DNA of 12,693 nt, taken from positions 1 to 12,693 of the forward strand of contig DASRSE010000340.1 of the NCBI GenBank assembly GCA_035656655.1, written 5' to 3'. The stretch comes from DASRSE01 sp035656655 (GTDB taxonomy: Bacteria; Planctomycetota; Planctomycetia; Pirellulales; DASRSE01). A program made the translations under genes and the position numbers. The notes below the pieces were generated by a model that had not been told where the DNA came from, ran no database searches, and saw nothing but the letters and a program-made list of their open reading frames with translations. Positions 1 through 7,071 of the stretch are shown here, in pieces; within the stretch, counting starts at the first letter, position 1, and every line of letters begins with the position of its first letter.

Positions 1-1
1 C

Positions 2-1381
2 TACATGTCGCCGAGCACGCTCGACAACTTTGACATCATGATGCGGCTCCGTTTGGAGGGGATCGGCGCTTCGCTCCAATTCGACGACGGTTATACGGTG
101 GTCAAGCAATTGATTCCCGGCGGGGCGGCCGACAAGGACGGTCACTTGAAGCTGCAAGACCGCGTCATTGGCGTCGGCCAAGGCGAAAACGGCGAAATCG
201 TCGATGTCGTCGATATGAACCTGAACGACGTTGTGAAGCTGATTCGCGGCGACAAAGGAACGGTCGTGCGGCTCAAAGTCATCCCGATCGGACAAGTCGA
301 ACCGAAGATCTACAATATCACCCGCGCCAGCATCGAGTTGAAAGACAGCGAGGCCCGCGGCGAGATTGAAGAACAAGGCAAGAAGGCCGACGGTTCGCCT
401 TACAAGATCGGCTATATCGATCTCCCCAGCTTTTATATGGATATGGAAGGGGCCCGCCTCGGCAAGCCTGACTATAAGAGCACCACCCGCGACGTCCGCA
501 AGATCCTGGAAGACTTCAACCAGAAGCACGTCGATGCGGTGGTTTTGGACCTGCGCAAGGATGGCGGCGGCTCGTTGACCGAAGCGATTAGCTTGACCGG
601 TTTGTTCATTGACGAAGGCCCTGTGGTCCAGGTGAAGGACTCGGACGGCCGAGTGCAGCACTACGACGACATGGAACGCGGAACCGCTTGGTCCGGCCCC
701 TTGGTCGTTTTGACGAGCAAGTTTAGCGCCAGCGCCAGCGAGATCTTCGCTGCCGCGATTCAAGATTACAATCGCGGCCTGATCGTCGGCGATAAGCAAA
801 CCCACGGCAAAGGAACGGTTCAAAGCTTGCTCGACATTGGGCGGCAATTGTTCCAAGTTCCCAACGCGCCAAAGCTGGGGGCGCTCAAAATCACCATGCA
901 GCAGTTCTATCGCCCCGCGGGCGATAGCACCCAAGAGCAAGGGGTCGTGGCCGACGTTGAACTTCCTTCGCTCACCACCCACTTGGACGTGGGTGAGCGC
1001 GATTTGGAAAACCATTTGAAGTTCGATCATGTCGACCCGGTTCCGTTCAACAAGTTGAACATGGTCGATCCAGCCACCGTCAAGGAGTTGCAGCAATTGT
1101 CGGATGCTCGGACGAGCAAGTCGGCCGATTTCGACAAGGTTCGCAAGAACATCGAAAAGTACCTGCAACAAAAGCAAAAGAAGGCCGTCACGCTCAATGA
1201 GAAAAAGTTCATGGCGGAGCGCGCCGACCTGACCGCCGACAAAGAAGAAGAGAAAGAACTCGAAGAGATGAACGACCCGAAGCGGCCGATCGTTAAGAAG
1301 GACTTTTATTACAATGAGGCCATGAACGTGGCCACCGACTATCTGCGGCTCATGAAGCCGCGCGTCGCGGCTAACAATTAA
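2..1381 (+). CDS. prc: Carboxy-terminal (tail-specific) processing protease, C-terminal part, 5' end outside window
   Basis: The frame is open to the left edge, so the true start and N-terminal domain lie outside the window; about 459 residues are visible. Counting from the Met at base 5, a PDZ domain covers roughly residues 15-95 (LEGIGASLQFDD, then IPGGAADKDG), followed by the S41 peptidase core with the VVLDLRKDGGGSLTEA segment. The Ser/Lys dyad is seen as FSASASE (probable nucleophile Ser243) and THGKGTVQ (Lys269). Spacing is one residue longer than the usual 25 because of a small insertion (GDKQTHGKG against GEPTFGKG in E. coli). A charged, Lys/Glu-rich C-terminal part (from about 320) matches the DUF3340-type tail of Prc. 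The family degrades or trims periplasmic proteins from their C-termini. The match to E. coli Prc runs throughout, so this is Prc rather than a short CtpA. A strong terminator follows. Confidence 0.93.
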   Translation, partial: YMSPSTLDNFDIMMRLRLEGIGASLQFDDGYTVVKQLIPGGAADKDGHLKLQDRVIGVGQGENGEIVDVVDMNLNDVVKLIRGDKGTVVRLKVIPIGQVEPKIYNITRASIELKDSEARGEIEEQGKKADGSPYKIGYIDLPSFYMDMEGARLGKPDYKSTTRDVRKILEDFNQKHVDAVVLDLRKDGGGSLTEAISLTGLFIDEGPVVQVKDSDGRVQHYDDMERGTAWSGPLVVLTSKFSASASEIFAAAIQDYNRGLIVGDKQTHGKGTVQSLLDIGRQLFQVPNAPKLGALKITMQQFYRPAGDSTQEQGVVADVELPSLTTHLDVGERDLENHLKFDHVDPVPFNKLNMVDPATVKELQQLSDARTSKSADFDKVRKNIEKYLQQKQKKAVTLNEKKFMAERADLTADKEEEKELEEMNDPKRPIVKKDFYYNEAMNVATDYLRLMKPRVAANN

Positions 1382-1439
1382 GGCCCCGTTTGCAGCCATC
1401 GTCGGCAAGCATCACGATGGCCGCACGATTGTGAATCCT

Positions 1440-1482
1440 AGCCCGGAGCTGCGGCCTACTGACCGCAGCTCCGGGCTTTTTT
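1440..1482 (+). terminator. Rho-independent terminator of prc
   Basis: A perfect 15-bp inverted repeat (AGCCCGGAGCTGCGG at 1440-1454 and its complement at 1463-1477) encloses an 8-base loop and runs straight into six T residues (1477-1482). It lies 58 bases after the prc stop. The opposite strand has no T-run after the stem, so it should act mainly on rightward transcription and shield convergent proB. Confidence 0.93.
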
Positions 1483-1490
1483 GTCTCGAA

Positions 1491-1511
1491 ATTCAAAATT
1501 CAATATTCAAT
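1491..1511. repeat. Three 7-bp A+T-rich direct repeats
   Basis: ATTCAAA, ATTCAAT and ATTCAAT follow each other without gap. This makes an A+T-rich patch in otherwise G+C-rich DNA just after the prc terminator. No gene covers 1382-1637: the stretch holds only the terminator, these repeats, a small GCCGGC-ATT-GCCGGC hairpin (1560-1574) and the start of the 19-bp array. Confidence 0.6.
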
Positions 1512-1582
1512 CTGCCGGCAAGCAGAGGCAAGATCACGGCAGCCAATCACGTCCTGCTCGCCGGCATTGCCGGCGGCGCGAT

Positions 1583-1658
1583 ATCGCGGCAGGGCCAACT
1601 TATCGCGGCAGGGCCAACTTATCGCGACAGGGCCAACTTATCGCGACAGGGCCAGATT
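1583..1658. repeat. 19-bp tandem repeat, four copies, spanning the proB stop codon
   Basis: Four head-to-tail 19-mers lie at 1583-1601, 1602-1620, 1621-1639 and 1640-1658. The first two are identical (ATCGCGGCAGGGCCAACTT). The third has one change (GCGACA for GCGGCA), and the fourth, which is proB coding sequence, ends AGATT instead of AACTT. On the minus strand the unit corresponds to the last proB codons (Leu-Ala-Leu-Ser-Arg-stop). The stop TAA forms at the unit junction (1638-1640) and recurs at 1619-1621 and 1600-1602. Because 19 is not a multiple of 3, the three TAAs lie in three different frames. A 12-bp palindrome CGCGATATCGCG (1577-1588) overlaps the distal end. Confidence 0.95.
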
Positions 1659-2777
1659 GTCGCGATGAATGACTTCATCGTACGGGCAGTGGCCCAGCGC
1701 CGCGGCGATCGCGTCGGTCTTGAGCCCTTTAATCTTCAGCACGTCGGCGGCGGCATAATTGGTCAGACCGCGGGCGAATTCCGTCCCCGCCCGAGTTTGG
1801 AGTCCGATCGGGTCACCTTTTTGGAAATTTCCGACGACATCGACGACTCCAATGGCCAGCAAACTTCGCCCGCCCGACTCGACGGCTCGCTGCGCGCCGT
1901 CGTCGACCACGAGTTGCCCTTTGGTCTGGACCGTGTAGCCGAGCCAGCGTTTGAAGGACGAAAGCGTTTGACCCTGGGCCAAAAAGAGGGTTCCGACCGG
2001 CTCGCCAAGCGCGATCCGCCGCAGCACGTCGGGAGTTTTGCCGGAGGTGATGATCACGTTTTCGCCAGCCGTCGTGGCGATTCGCGCGGCATTGAGCTTG
2101 CTGGCCATCCCTCCCTTGCTGAGGCCGGTTTTTTGGTCGCGGACGAGCGCGAAAATCGCCTCGTCGAGCTTCGTCACCGTCGACAAAACCTCAGACTTCG
2201 GGTCGGCCGGATCGCCGTCATATAGGCCGATAACGTCGGACAACAGAATCAACAACGGCGCGCGGATCAGATTCGTGACCATAGCGGCCAGCCGATCGTT
2301 GTCGCCAAACGTTGTTTGCAGTTCGTCCACGCTGACCGTGTCGTTTTCATTGATGATCGGCACCGCGCCGAACTCCATCAACGCCAGCAGCGTGTTGCGA
2401 ATATTGAGATATTTCGTCCGATGATCGAGGTCGTCGGCCGTAAGCAGGATTTGAGCCGCATGCCGCCGATGCTTTTTCAGGGCCGCGTCGTAGGCCTGCA
2501 TCAGATGGCATTGGCCGACCGCGGCCACCGCCTGAAGCTGAGCCAGATCGGTCGGCCGATTGGCCAAGCTCAATTGTCCCAGGCCCGCCCCGACCGCCCC
2601 CGAACTGACCAGCACGACCTTTTTGCCGGCAGACAGTAGATAATTCAGATCGTCGGCCAACGCCGCGATCCGCTCGAGATCGAGCACTCCGTTGGGCTTG
2701 GTCAGCACTCGAGTTCCAACCTTGACCACGATGGTATGGGCGGCAAGGACAATTTCTTGGCGGATGAGGTCGCTCAT
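1638..2777 (-). CDS. proB: Glutamate 5-kinase
   Basis: ProB phosphorylates L-glutamate with ATP to gamma-glutamyl phosphate, the first step of proline synthesis in the cytoplasm. The 379-residue product has an amino-acid kinase domain: VVKVGTRVL (about 17-25), VLVSSGAVGAG (55-65), INENDTVS with FGDNDRLAA (142-165), the LSDVIGLYDGDP segment (179-190) and the GGMASKLNAA motif (222-231). A PUA domain follows from about 283, as in full-length bacterial enzymes. I chose ATG at 2777 because homology begins there; the frame continues to a GTG at 2828 whose extra residues look non-coding. There is no clear Shine-Dalgarno site, and a TATGAT box sits nine bases upstream, so the message may be leaderless. 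proA is not adjacent. The last codons and stop lie inside a 19-bp tandem repeat. Confidence 0.95.
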   Translation of the reverse strand: MSDLIRQEIVLAAHTIVVKVGTRVLTKPNGVLDLERIAALADDLNYLLSAGKKVVLVSSGAVGAGLGQLSLANRPTDLAQLQAVAAVGQCHLMQAYDAALKKHRRHAAQILLTADDLDHRTKYLNIRNTLLALMEFGAVPIINENDTVSVDELQTTFGDNDRLAAMVTNLIRAPLLILLSDVIGLYDGDPADPKSEVLSTVTKLDEAIFALVRDQKTGLSKGGMASKLNAARIATTAGENVIITSGKTPDVLRRIALGEPVGTLFLAQGQTLSSFKRWLGYTVQTKGQLVVDDGAQRAVESGGRSLLAIGVVDVVGNFQKGDPIGLQTRAGTEFARGLTNYAAADVLKIKGLKTDAIAAALGHCPYDEVIHRDNLALSR

Positions 2778-2786
2778 GGGACGGGC

Positions 2787-2792
2787 ATCATA
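2787..2792 (-). promoter_or_regulatory. Possible -10 box of proB (leaderless transcript)
   Basis: On the minus strand TATGAT (5 of 6 to TATAAT) ends nine bases before the proB ATG. A normal distance to the start site would leave a leader of only a few bases. No good -35 hexamer is seen at 16-18 bases, so support is limited to the -10. Confidence 0.35.
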
Positions 2793-2991
2793 CCATTTTT
2801 TGCAGGGCGATTCAGGGGCGCCGCGCACGCCGGCACGCTAGATTCTTGCGCAATTTGGCGAGATAGCGCGGGGGACAGAGCGTCATTTCCATGCCGGCGG
2901 AAATCTGGTCGCGGGCGAATTGTCGCGCACCGCCGAGGCCGGTCGCGGCGGTCGAGCGGCGGATCGCTCGAAATGTCCAGGCGCCGGTCGG

Positions 2992-3020
2992 TTGAGGAAA
3001 TACAGGCCTTGCCCTACAAT
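2992..3020 (+). promoter_or_regulatory. Sigma-70-like promoter of purF
   Basis: TTGAGG (2992-2997) and TACAAT (3015-3020) are separated by exactly 17 bases, with 4 and 5 matches to the consensus hexamers. Transcription would begin near 3027 and give a leader of about 98 bases before the purF ATG. Confidence 0.6.
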
Positions 3021-3036
3021 AGAGAGACCGAGCGAC

Positions 3037-3064
3037 GCCGAGGAGTTCTGCTCTTCACCTCGGC
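3037..3064 (+). promoter_or_regulatory. Hairpin in the purF leader
   Basis: A perfect 7-bp stem GCCGAGG/CCTCGGC with a 14-base loop lies just downstream of the predicted start site. The following CGTTTCTGCTTATTT is only moderately T-rich, so calling it an attenuator is speculative. It may simply be leader structure. Confidence 0.25.
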
Positions 3065-3124
3065 CGTTTCTGCTTATTTCGCCCCAGGTTCAAACGCCGG
3101 TAGGATGCCGGAGTCGCAGGCACC

Positions 3125-4705
3125 ATGAGCGAACTTCACCACGAGTGCGGGGTCGCGGCAATCTACCATTTGCCCGGCCGCGAAGTCAGCCACTTGTGCC
3201 CCGAGCAAGGTCCGGCGGAGGTCTCGCGCCTGTTGCCGCGAATGCTGCTCGACATTCAGAATCGCGGCCAGCTTTCCGCCGGGATCTCCACGTACAATCC
3301 GGATCGCAACCAGTTGCTCGACACCTTCAAGGATGTCGGCTCGGTGAGCGAAGTCTTTCGGATGAACCACCGCGGCAAGTGCGAAAGCATCATGAAGCGG
3401 TACGCCGGCCGGGCCGGCATCGGCCATGTCCGTTATGCCACGTGCGGCGCCGACGACAAAAGCTACGCTCAGCCGTTCGAACGCCACCATCTGCAAAAGC
3501 ACAAGTGGTTCAGCTTCGGCTTCAACGGCCAATTGGCCAATTATGCCGAGCTGCGCGAAGCGCTGCTCGCCGACAACGATAACCATCTGGCCCGCGAAAA
3601 TGACACCGAAATCATCATGCATGAGATCAGCCGCGAGTTATCGGGCGATGCTCAGCCGACGTTGATCGAGGTGATGCGGAACATTTCGCAGCGCTTTGAC
3701 GGGGCTTACAACATCGTCTATTTGAACGCGCTGGGCGAAATGCTGATTGCGCGCGATCCGCTTGGCCTGCGACCCCTGTGCTACGCCAAGGAAGGGCCGC
3801 TGTTTGCCGCGGCCAGCGAGAGCGTCGCTTTGCTCAACCTCGGATTCAATCCGGAAAGCATCAAGTCGCTGCTGCCAGGTCAGGCCATTACGATCGTCGA
3901 CGGCCGGTTTGAAATCGAGACCTTCGCCCGGGCGCCGCGGCGGGCCCACTGCTTCTTCGAATGGATTTATTTCGCGAACGTCGCCAGCACGATGGACGGG
4001 CGCAGCGTTTACATCACGCGAAAACGTTTGGGCGAAGAGCTCGCGCGGCTAGAGACGGTCCCCATCGACGAGGATACGGTCGTCGTGCCGGTTCCCGACA
4101 CGAGCAAGGCCGCCGCCGACGCGATGGCCTACAAGCTGCGAATTCCCTCCGTCGAAGGGCTGATTCGCAATCGCTACAGTGGCCGCACGTTTATCGAGGG
4201 GAACAGTAATCGGCTCCGCAAGGCCGAGACGAAGTACACGCCGCTCCGCGAAATCCTCGAAGGCAAGCGGGTGTTTTTGGTCGAGGATTCCATCGTCCGC
4301 TCGACCACGATGCGCGTGTTGCTGAAGCGGATTCGCGAGTTGGGCCGGGCCCGCGAAATCCATGTTCGGGTGGCTTGTCCGCCGATTGTCGCCCCGTGCT
4401 TTTACGGCATCGACATGTCGACGATCAAGGAGTTGTTCGCCCCGGAGTTCTTGAAAGACGGCCCCTTGACCGACGAAGTGCAACAAAAAATGGCCGAAAA
4501 GCTCGGAGCCGATTCGCTCCGCTACCTGCCGATCGACGCGATCGCGCGGTCTGTCGGGTTCGACACCGACCAGCTTTGCCAAGCCTGCATCACGGGCGAA
4601 TATCCTACCCCGGCCGGGCACGAGCTCTATCAAATCGCCTTGGCGAATTCCGGCAAGCCGACCACCGGGCGGACCTACGAAAAGCTCCGCGTCGTCACGA
4701 AATAA
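3125..4705 (+). CDS. purF: Amidophosphoribosyltransferase (PurF, Fe-S type)
   Basis: PurF transfers ammonia from glutamine to PRPP to form phosphoribosylamine, the first committed step of purine synthesis. The start MSELHHEC places the Ntn nucleophile at Cys8 after a seven-residue propeptide, which must be removed. Glutaminase motifs are RGQLSAGI, VRYATCG, FNGQLAN and ENDTEII. The transferase domain shows VVPVPDTSKAAADA, RNRYSGRTFI and the PRPP loop VFLVEDSIVRSTT (383-395). Cys276, Cys425, Cys485 and Cys488 align with the four [4Fe-4S] ligands of the B. subtilis enzyme (CxxEWIYF, PCFYGID, CQAC). At 526 residues it is longer than usual, with about 14 extra residues between Cys8 and RGQ. Some pocket residues differ (FNGQ for HNGN, EDSIVRS for DDSIVRG). 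A GGAG lies 11 bases before the ATG. A PurF paralogue with altered substrate is possible but less likely. Confidence 0.9.
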   Translation: MSELHHECGVAAIYHLPGREVSHLCPEQGPAEVSRLLPRMLLDIQNRGQLSAGISTYNPDRNQLLDTFKDVGSVSEVFRMNHRGKCESIMKRYAGRAGIGHVRYATCGADDKSYAQPFERHHLQKHKWFSFGFNGQLANYAELREALLADNDNHLARENDTEIIMHEISRELSGDAQPTLIEVMRNISQRFDGAYNIVYLNALGEMLIARDPLGLRPLCYAKEGPLFAAASESVALLNLGFNPESIKSLLPGQAITIVDGRFEIETFARAPRRAHCFFEWIYFANVASTMDGRSVYITRKRLGEELARLETVPIDEDTVVVPVPDTSKAAADAMAYKLRIPSVEGLIRNRYSGRTFIEGNSNRLRKAETKYTPLREILEGKRVFLVEDSIVRSTTMRVLLKRIRELGRAREIHVRVACPPIVAPCFYGIDMSTIKELFAPEFLKDGPLTDEVQQKMAEKLGADSLRYLPIDAIARSVGFDTDQLCQACITGEYPTPAGHELYQIALANSGKPTTGRTYEKLRVVTK

Positions 4706-4799
4706 GCCCCGGCCGAAGCCCCGCGAAGTTACGTTCCGGGCGCAGGTTTGCCGCGTTCGATGTCCCCCTCGGGCATGAGGCGCCGCATCGATGTTGCGG

Positions 4800-5486
4800 T
4801 TACTGGAGCGAGGGCGATTTTGCCCCTGGCTCGCGGTCTTCTCGTTCCGGCTTGCGAAACTCGCTCCGATAGACCGGAGCGCCATGAATCCGCGTCCGCC
4901 GCTCGTAGTTCGTGCGATAGTCGAAATCATGATCGGCAGGACGCTCGGGCACGGCATGCGGTCCGTTTAACGTGGTGACCGCTCGGAGCAACTCGAGCGT
5001 CGCCTCATAGTATTCTTCCACGTCGGTCCAAAAATGCAGTTTTCCGCCCGGCAGCAGCACCCGCTCCACGTTGCGCACAAATGACTCGTTCATGACGCGG
5101 CGGCGGCGATGGCGCGCTTTCCACCAGGGGTCGGGAAAGTAGACGTGGACGGCCGCCAGCGAGGCCGCGGAAATCAACTCTTGAAACACGCGTTCCGCGT
5201 TCGCCGCGACCATGTACGCGTTCTCGAGGCCGCGCTTTTTCAAGCGCGAGGCGGCGTAGCGCGCATACCGCTCGGCGATTTCAATGCCGATGAAGTTTTT
5301 CTCGGGCTCCGCCGTGGCGGCCGCCGCCATGAATAAGCCTTTGCCGCTGCCGACTTCGATCTCCAGCGGGGCCGGTCGCGCAAAACGCGACTCCGGCTGC
5401 CAGTTTTCTGGCCAAGGCTCGAAGACCTGCAAATGCCGCGAGAGATCAAGCGTCGGATCGAGTTTTGGCAAAGAACGGCGACCCAT
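4800..5486 (-). CDS. trmB: tRNA (guanine-N7-)-methyltransferase
   Basis: TrmB methylates N7 of G46 in the variable loop of tRNAs with S-adenosylmethionine. The 228-residue product has the SAM-binding motif EIEVGSGKG (42-50), the acidic GIEIAERYA segment (67-75), the signature VYFPDPWWKARHRRRR (115-130), GGKLHFWTD (147-155) and TNYERR (192-197), all in family order. The ATG at 5486 is preceded in frame by a TTG; the ATG is preferred, with GGGTG a few bases upstream. The last 20 or so residues are polar and charged (REDREPGAKSPS). The gene lies 84 bases downstream of the FabZ-type gene on the same strand and may be cotranscribed with it. It converges with purF across 94 bases where I see no clear terminator. 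Confidence 0.95.
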   Translation of the reverse strand: MGRRSLPKLDPTLDLSRHLQVFEPWPENWQPESRFARPAPLEIEVGSGKGLFMAAAATAEPEKNFIGIEIAERYARYAASRLKKRGLENAYMVAANAERVFQELISAASLAAVHVYFPDPWWKARHRRRRVMNESFVRNVERVLLPGGKLHFWTDVEEYYEATLELLRAVTTLNGPHAVPERPADHDFDYRTNYERRTRIHGAPVYRSEFRKPEREDREPGAKSPSLQ

Positions 5487-5570
5487 CAATCACCCGTAGC
5501 CAATTGATAAACAAAGGGAGCGCTGCGATCTGCGGCGCGGAGAAAGAAAGCCTTAGCAGGGGCGGCTGCC

Positions 5571-6122
5571 TTAGGGGCGCCAGCCTGGCGGCGGCGGCGA
5601 GACAGGCGGCTCAAACGGAATGCCCGGCAAGGAGCCGAGCGGAATCGGCACCCCCTTGATCTCGCCTTGGACGACCAAATTCTCGCGGACGAATCCTTGA
5701 AACCGGCAGACGATCATGGCCCCGCGGCGCACTTTCAGCAATTGGCAGACGATCACCAGCCGATCGCCCGGGACGACCGCGTCGCGAAAGCGGACATCTT
5801 CCATGCCGCCGAAGCCGACCATTTGTGCGCCGAGCAGGTCGAGTTTTTGGGTGAAATAGCTGGCGAGTTGGGCGGCCGCTTCGCACATGATCACGCCCGG
5901 CATCAGCGGAGCAAATGGCATGTGCCCGCGGACCCAGAATTCGTGGCGGCTGATGTCTTTGTAGCCGACGACGATTTTCCGTTCCGGATTGACATAGACC
6001 ACCGCGTCGAGCTGCTCCATTTCGTAGCGCTGTGGATTGTACTTGCGTATTTCCACCTGGTCGGCCACGATCCGGTTCAGATCGTATTCGGAAAACTCGA
6101 GGATAAGGTCTTTCGCCGCCAC
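5571..6122 (-). CDS. 3-hydroxyacyl-ACP dehydratase, FabZ type
   Basis: A hot-dog fold dehydratase of the FabZ/FabA group, expected to remove water from 3-hydroxyacyl-ACP. From a GTG start at 6122 it is 183 residues. The active-site pair is present: His67 in RGHMPFAPLMPGV and Glu81 in CEAAAQ, followed by GFGGMEDVRFRDAVVPGDRL. The usual FabZ PHR(Y/F)PFLLVDR segment is replaced by EIRKYNPQRYEMEQLDAVVYV, a variant I associate with planctomycete copies. The tail is proline-rich (EPPVSPPPPGWRP). The GTG start has GGAG nine bases upstream and puts DLILEF near the N-terminus. An ATG at 6251 would add 43 residues, but it has no ribosome site and its codons look non-coding. The natural substrate (general fatty acid or a special lipid) cannot be told. 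Confidence 0.87.
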   Translation of the reverse strand: MAAKDLILEFSEYDLNRIVADQVEIRKYNPQRYEMEQLDAVVYVNPERKIVVGYKDISRHEFWVRGHMPFAPLMPGVIMCEAAAQLASYFTQKLDLLGAQMVGFGGMEDVRFRDAVVPGDRLVIVCQLLKVRRGAMIVCRFQGFVRENLVVQGEIKGVPIPLGSLPGIPFEPPVSPPPPGWRP

Positions 6123-6272
6123 GCGCAACGTCTCCGTCGGACCCAGAACCTGCAACCCAACATCCGGCACTCGGTTGAAGCCTTCAACTAGCTGCGTCAT
6201 CGCCCATCGCGATGCCAAAATGACGGCGCCAGCCGCTATTTTGCGAGCCATGCTCAGCACGGGGGGAGACGG

Positions 6273-6371
6273 CTAGGTGCGAATGTCCTTGCGTTTGAGG
6301 CGGCGCGCCTTGCTGTTGGCCGGGCGCTTGCCGTGATTGGCCTTTTTAAGTACACGATGGGGCTTTGCCAT
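6273..6371 (-). CDS. 32-residue, highly basic protein
   Basis: This short frame runs from ATG at 6371 to TAG at 6273. The product contains 7 Lys, 6 Arg and 2 His but only one acidic residue (Asp29) in 32. It starts MAKPHRVLKK, continues ANHGKRPANS, and ends in KARRLKRKDIRT. GAGGAG lies 11 bases before the ATG. The composition resembles the smallest ribosomal proteins (bTHX, bL34-like), but I see no real match to a named family. I have an impression, not verified, of similar short ORFs in other planctomycetes. Role unknown: binding to rRNA or other nucleic acid is inferred only from charge. It lies between the SixA-like gene and the FabZ-type gene, all read leftward. Confidence 0.72.
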   Translation of the reverse strand: MAKPHRVLKKANHGKRPANSKARRLKRKDIRT

Positions 6372-6431
6372 GGGACGAACGACTCCTCGGAAGCGAACTC
6401 GGAAACTGGAATGCAAAAACGGTAAGCACAA

Positions 6432-6460
6432 AGCGTACCATGTTCGCCGTAGCTTGTGAA
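6432..6460 (-). promoter_or_regulatory. Possible promoter of the 32-residue ORF
   Basis: On the minus strand TTCACA (6455-6460) and TACGCT (6432-6437) are 17 bases apart, matching the consensus at 5 and 3 positions. The start site would be near 6425, leaving about 55 bases to the small ORF. Bases 6372-6582 hold nothing else that I can support. Confidence 0.3.
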
Positions 6461-6582
6461 GGCGACCCGCTCGGGCGGCGCGCGCGAGCGATTGCGGCTC
6501 GGCTTACTATTTCGCTCGCAAAAGGCTGCCTCTTTGCCAAAGGTGATCGCGACCGCGGGCGGCTGCAAGAGCACGCGTCCGA

Positions 6583-7071
6583 CTAGCAGCCGAGGATTTT
6601 CGCGGTGACGAGCCAACGAAGTTCGCCGCGGCCGGTCGCGACCTCATCGGCAAACTCGAGCAGGGCCGCGGCCCCTTTGCTGAAATGGACCTGGGCGCGG
6701 CGATCGCCGATCAATTGAGCAACGAACTCGCCCATGTCCGGGGCGTGCCCAACCCAGCCCACGGAGGCGACCCGTTGCGCTCGCGTCCAATCCAGCAGGA
6801 CCGCTAAATCGAGATCGGTGGCGAGCGCCGGATGTTCCGTGATCGGGGGCCGAGGATCGCAGCCCGCCGCCAGCAGTTCCGCCGTCTGGAGACAACGGAC
6901 AAATGGGCTCGTGGCGATCCGGTCGAGCCGCAGGCCGCTCGCGCTCAACCGCGCGACGAATTGGCGAAAGCGGTCCTGCCCTGCCGCGGTCAGCGGCCGC
7001 TGTGAATCGTCCGGATAGCGCACTGGATTTCGCTCCTCGGCCCACGCATGTCGAAACAAATAGAGTCGCAT
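6583..7071 (-). CDS. Histidine phosphatase family protein, SixA-like
   Basis: A 162-residue member of the histidine phosphatase (phosphoglycerate-mutase-like) superfamily. The catalytic phospho-accepting His8 is in LFRHAWAEE, followed by SQRPLTAAG, the ATSPFVRCLQTAELL segment with Arg59, and the second catalytic histidine His109 in VGHAPDM. Length and motif order fit SixA, which in E. coli removes phosphate from histidine phosphotransfer proteins. The real substrate here is not shown; small-molecule phosphatases share the motifs. The ATG at 7071 encodes MRLYLFRHA, the typical N-terminus, so the start is secure although no Shine-Dalgarno site is seen. The next gene leftward begins 211 bases later and is probably a separate unit. 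Confidence 0.88.
   Translation of the reverse strand: MRLYLFRHAWAEERNPVRYPDDSQRPLTAAGQDRFRQFVARLSASGLRLDRIATSPFVRCLQTAELLAAGCDPRPPITEHPALATDLDLAVLLDWTRAQRVASVGWVGHAPDMGEFVAQLIGDRRAQVHFSKGAAALLEFADEVATGRGELRWLVTAKILGC

Noticed and set aside
1583..1658. CRISPR array or iteron-type plasmid origin
   Set aside because: The 19-bp units are directly adjacent without spacers, and one unit is the coding end of proB; no cas or rep gene is present.
1431..2225. Long open frame on the plus strand antisense to proB
   Set aside because: It is a by-product of high G+C codon use in proB; the translation shows no family motif, and it begins inside the terminator region.
4049..4957. Long open frame on the minus strand antisense to purF
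   Set aside because: purF is unmistakable on the other strand; the antisense translation is low-complexity Arg/Gly/Asp-rich and overlaps trmB too.
6123..6251. N-terminal extension of the FabZ-type protein from the ATG at 6251
   Set aside because: There is no ribosome site, the codons look non-coding, and homology begins after the GTG at 6122, which has GGAG nine bases upstream.
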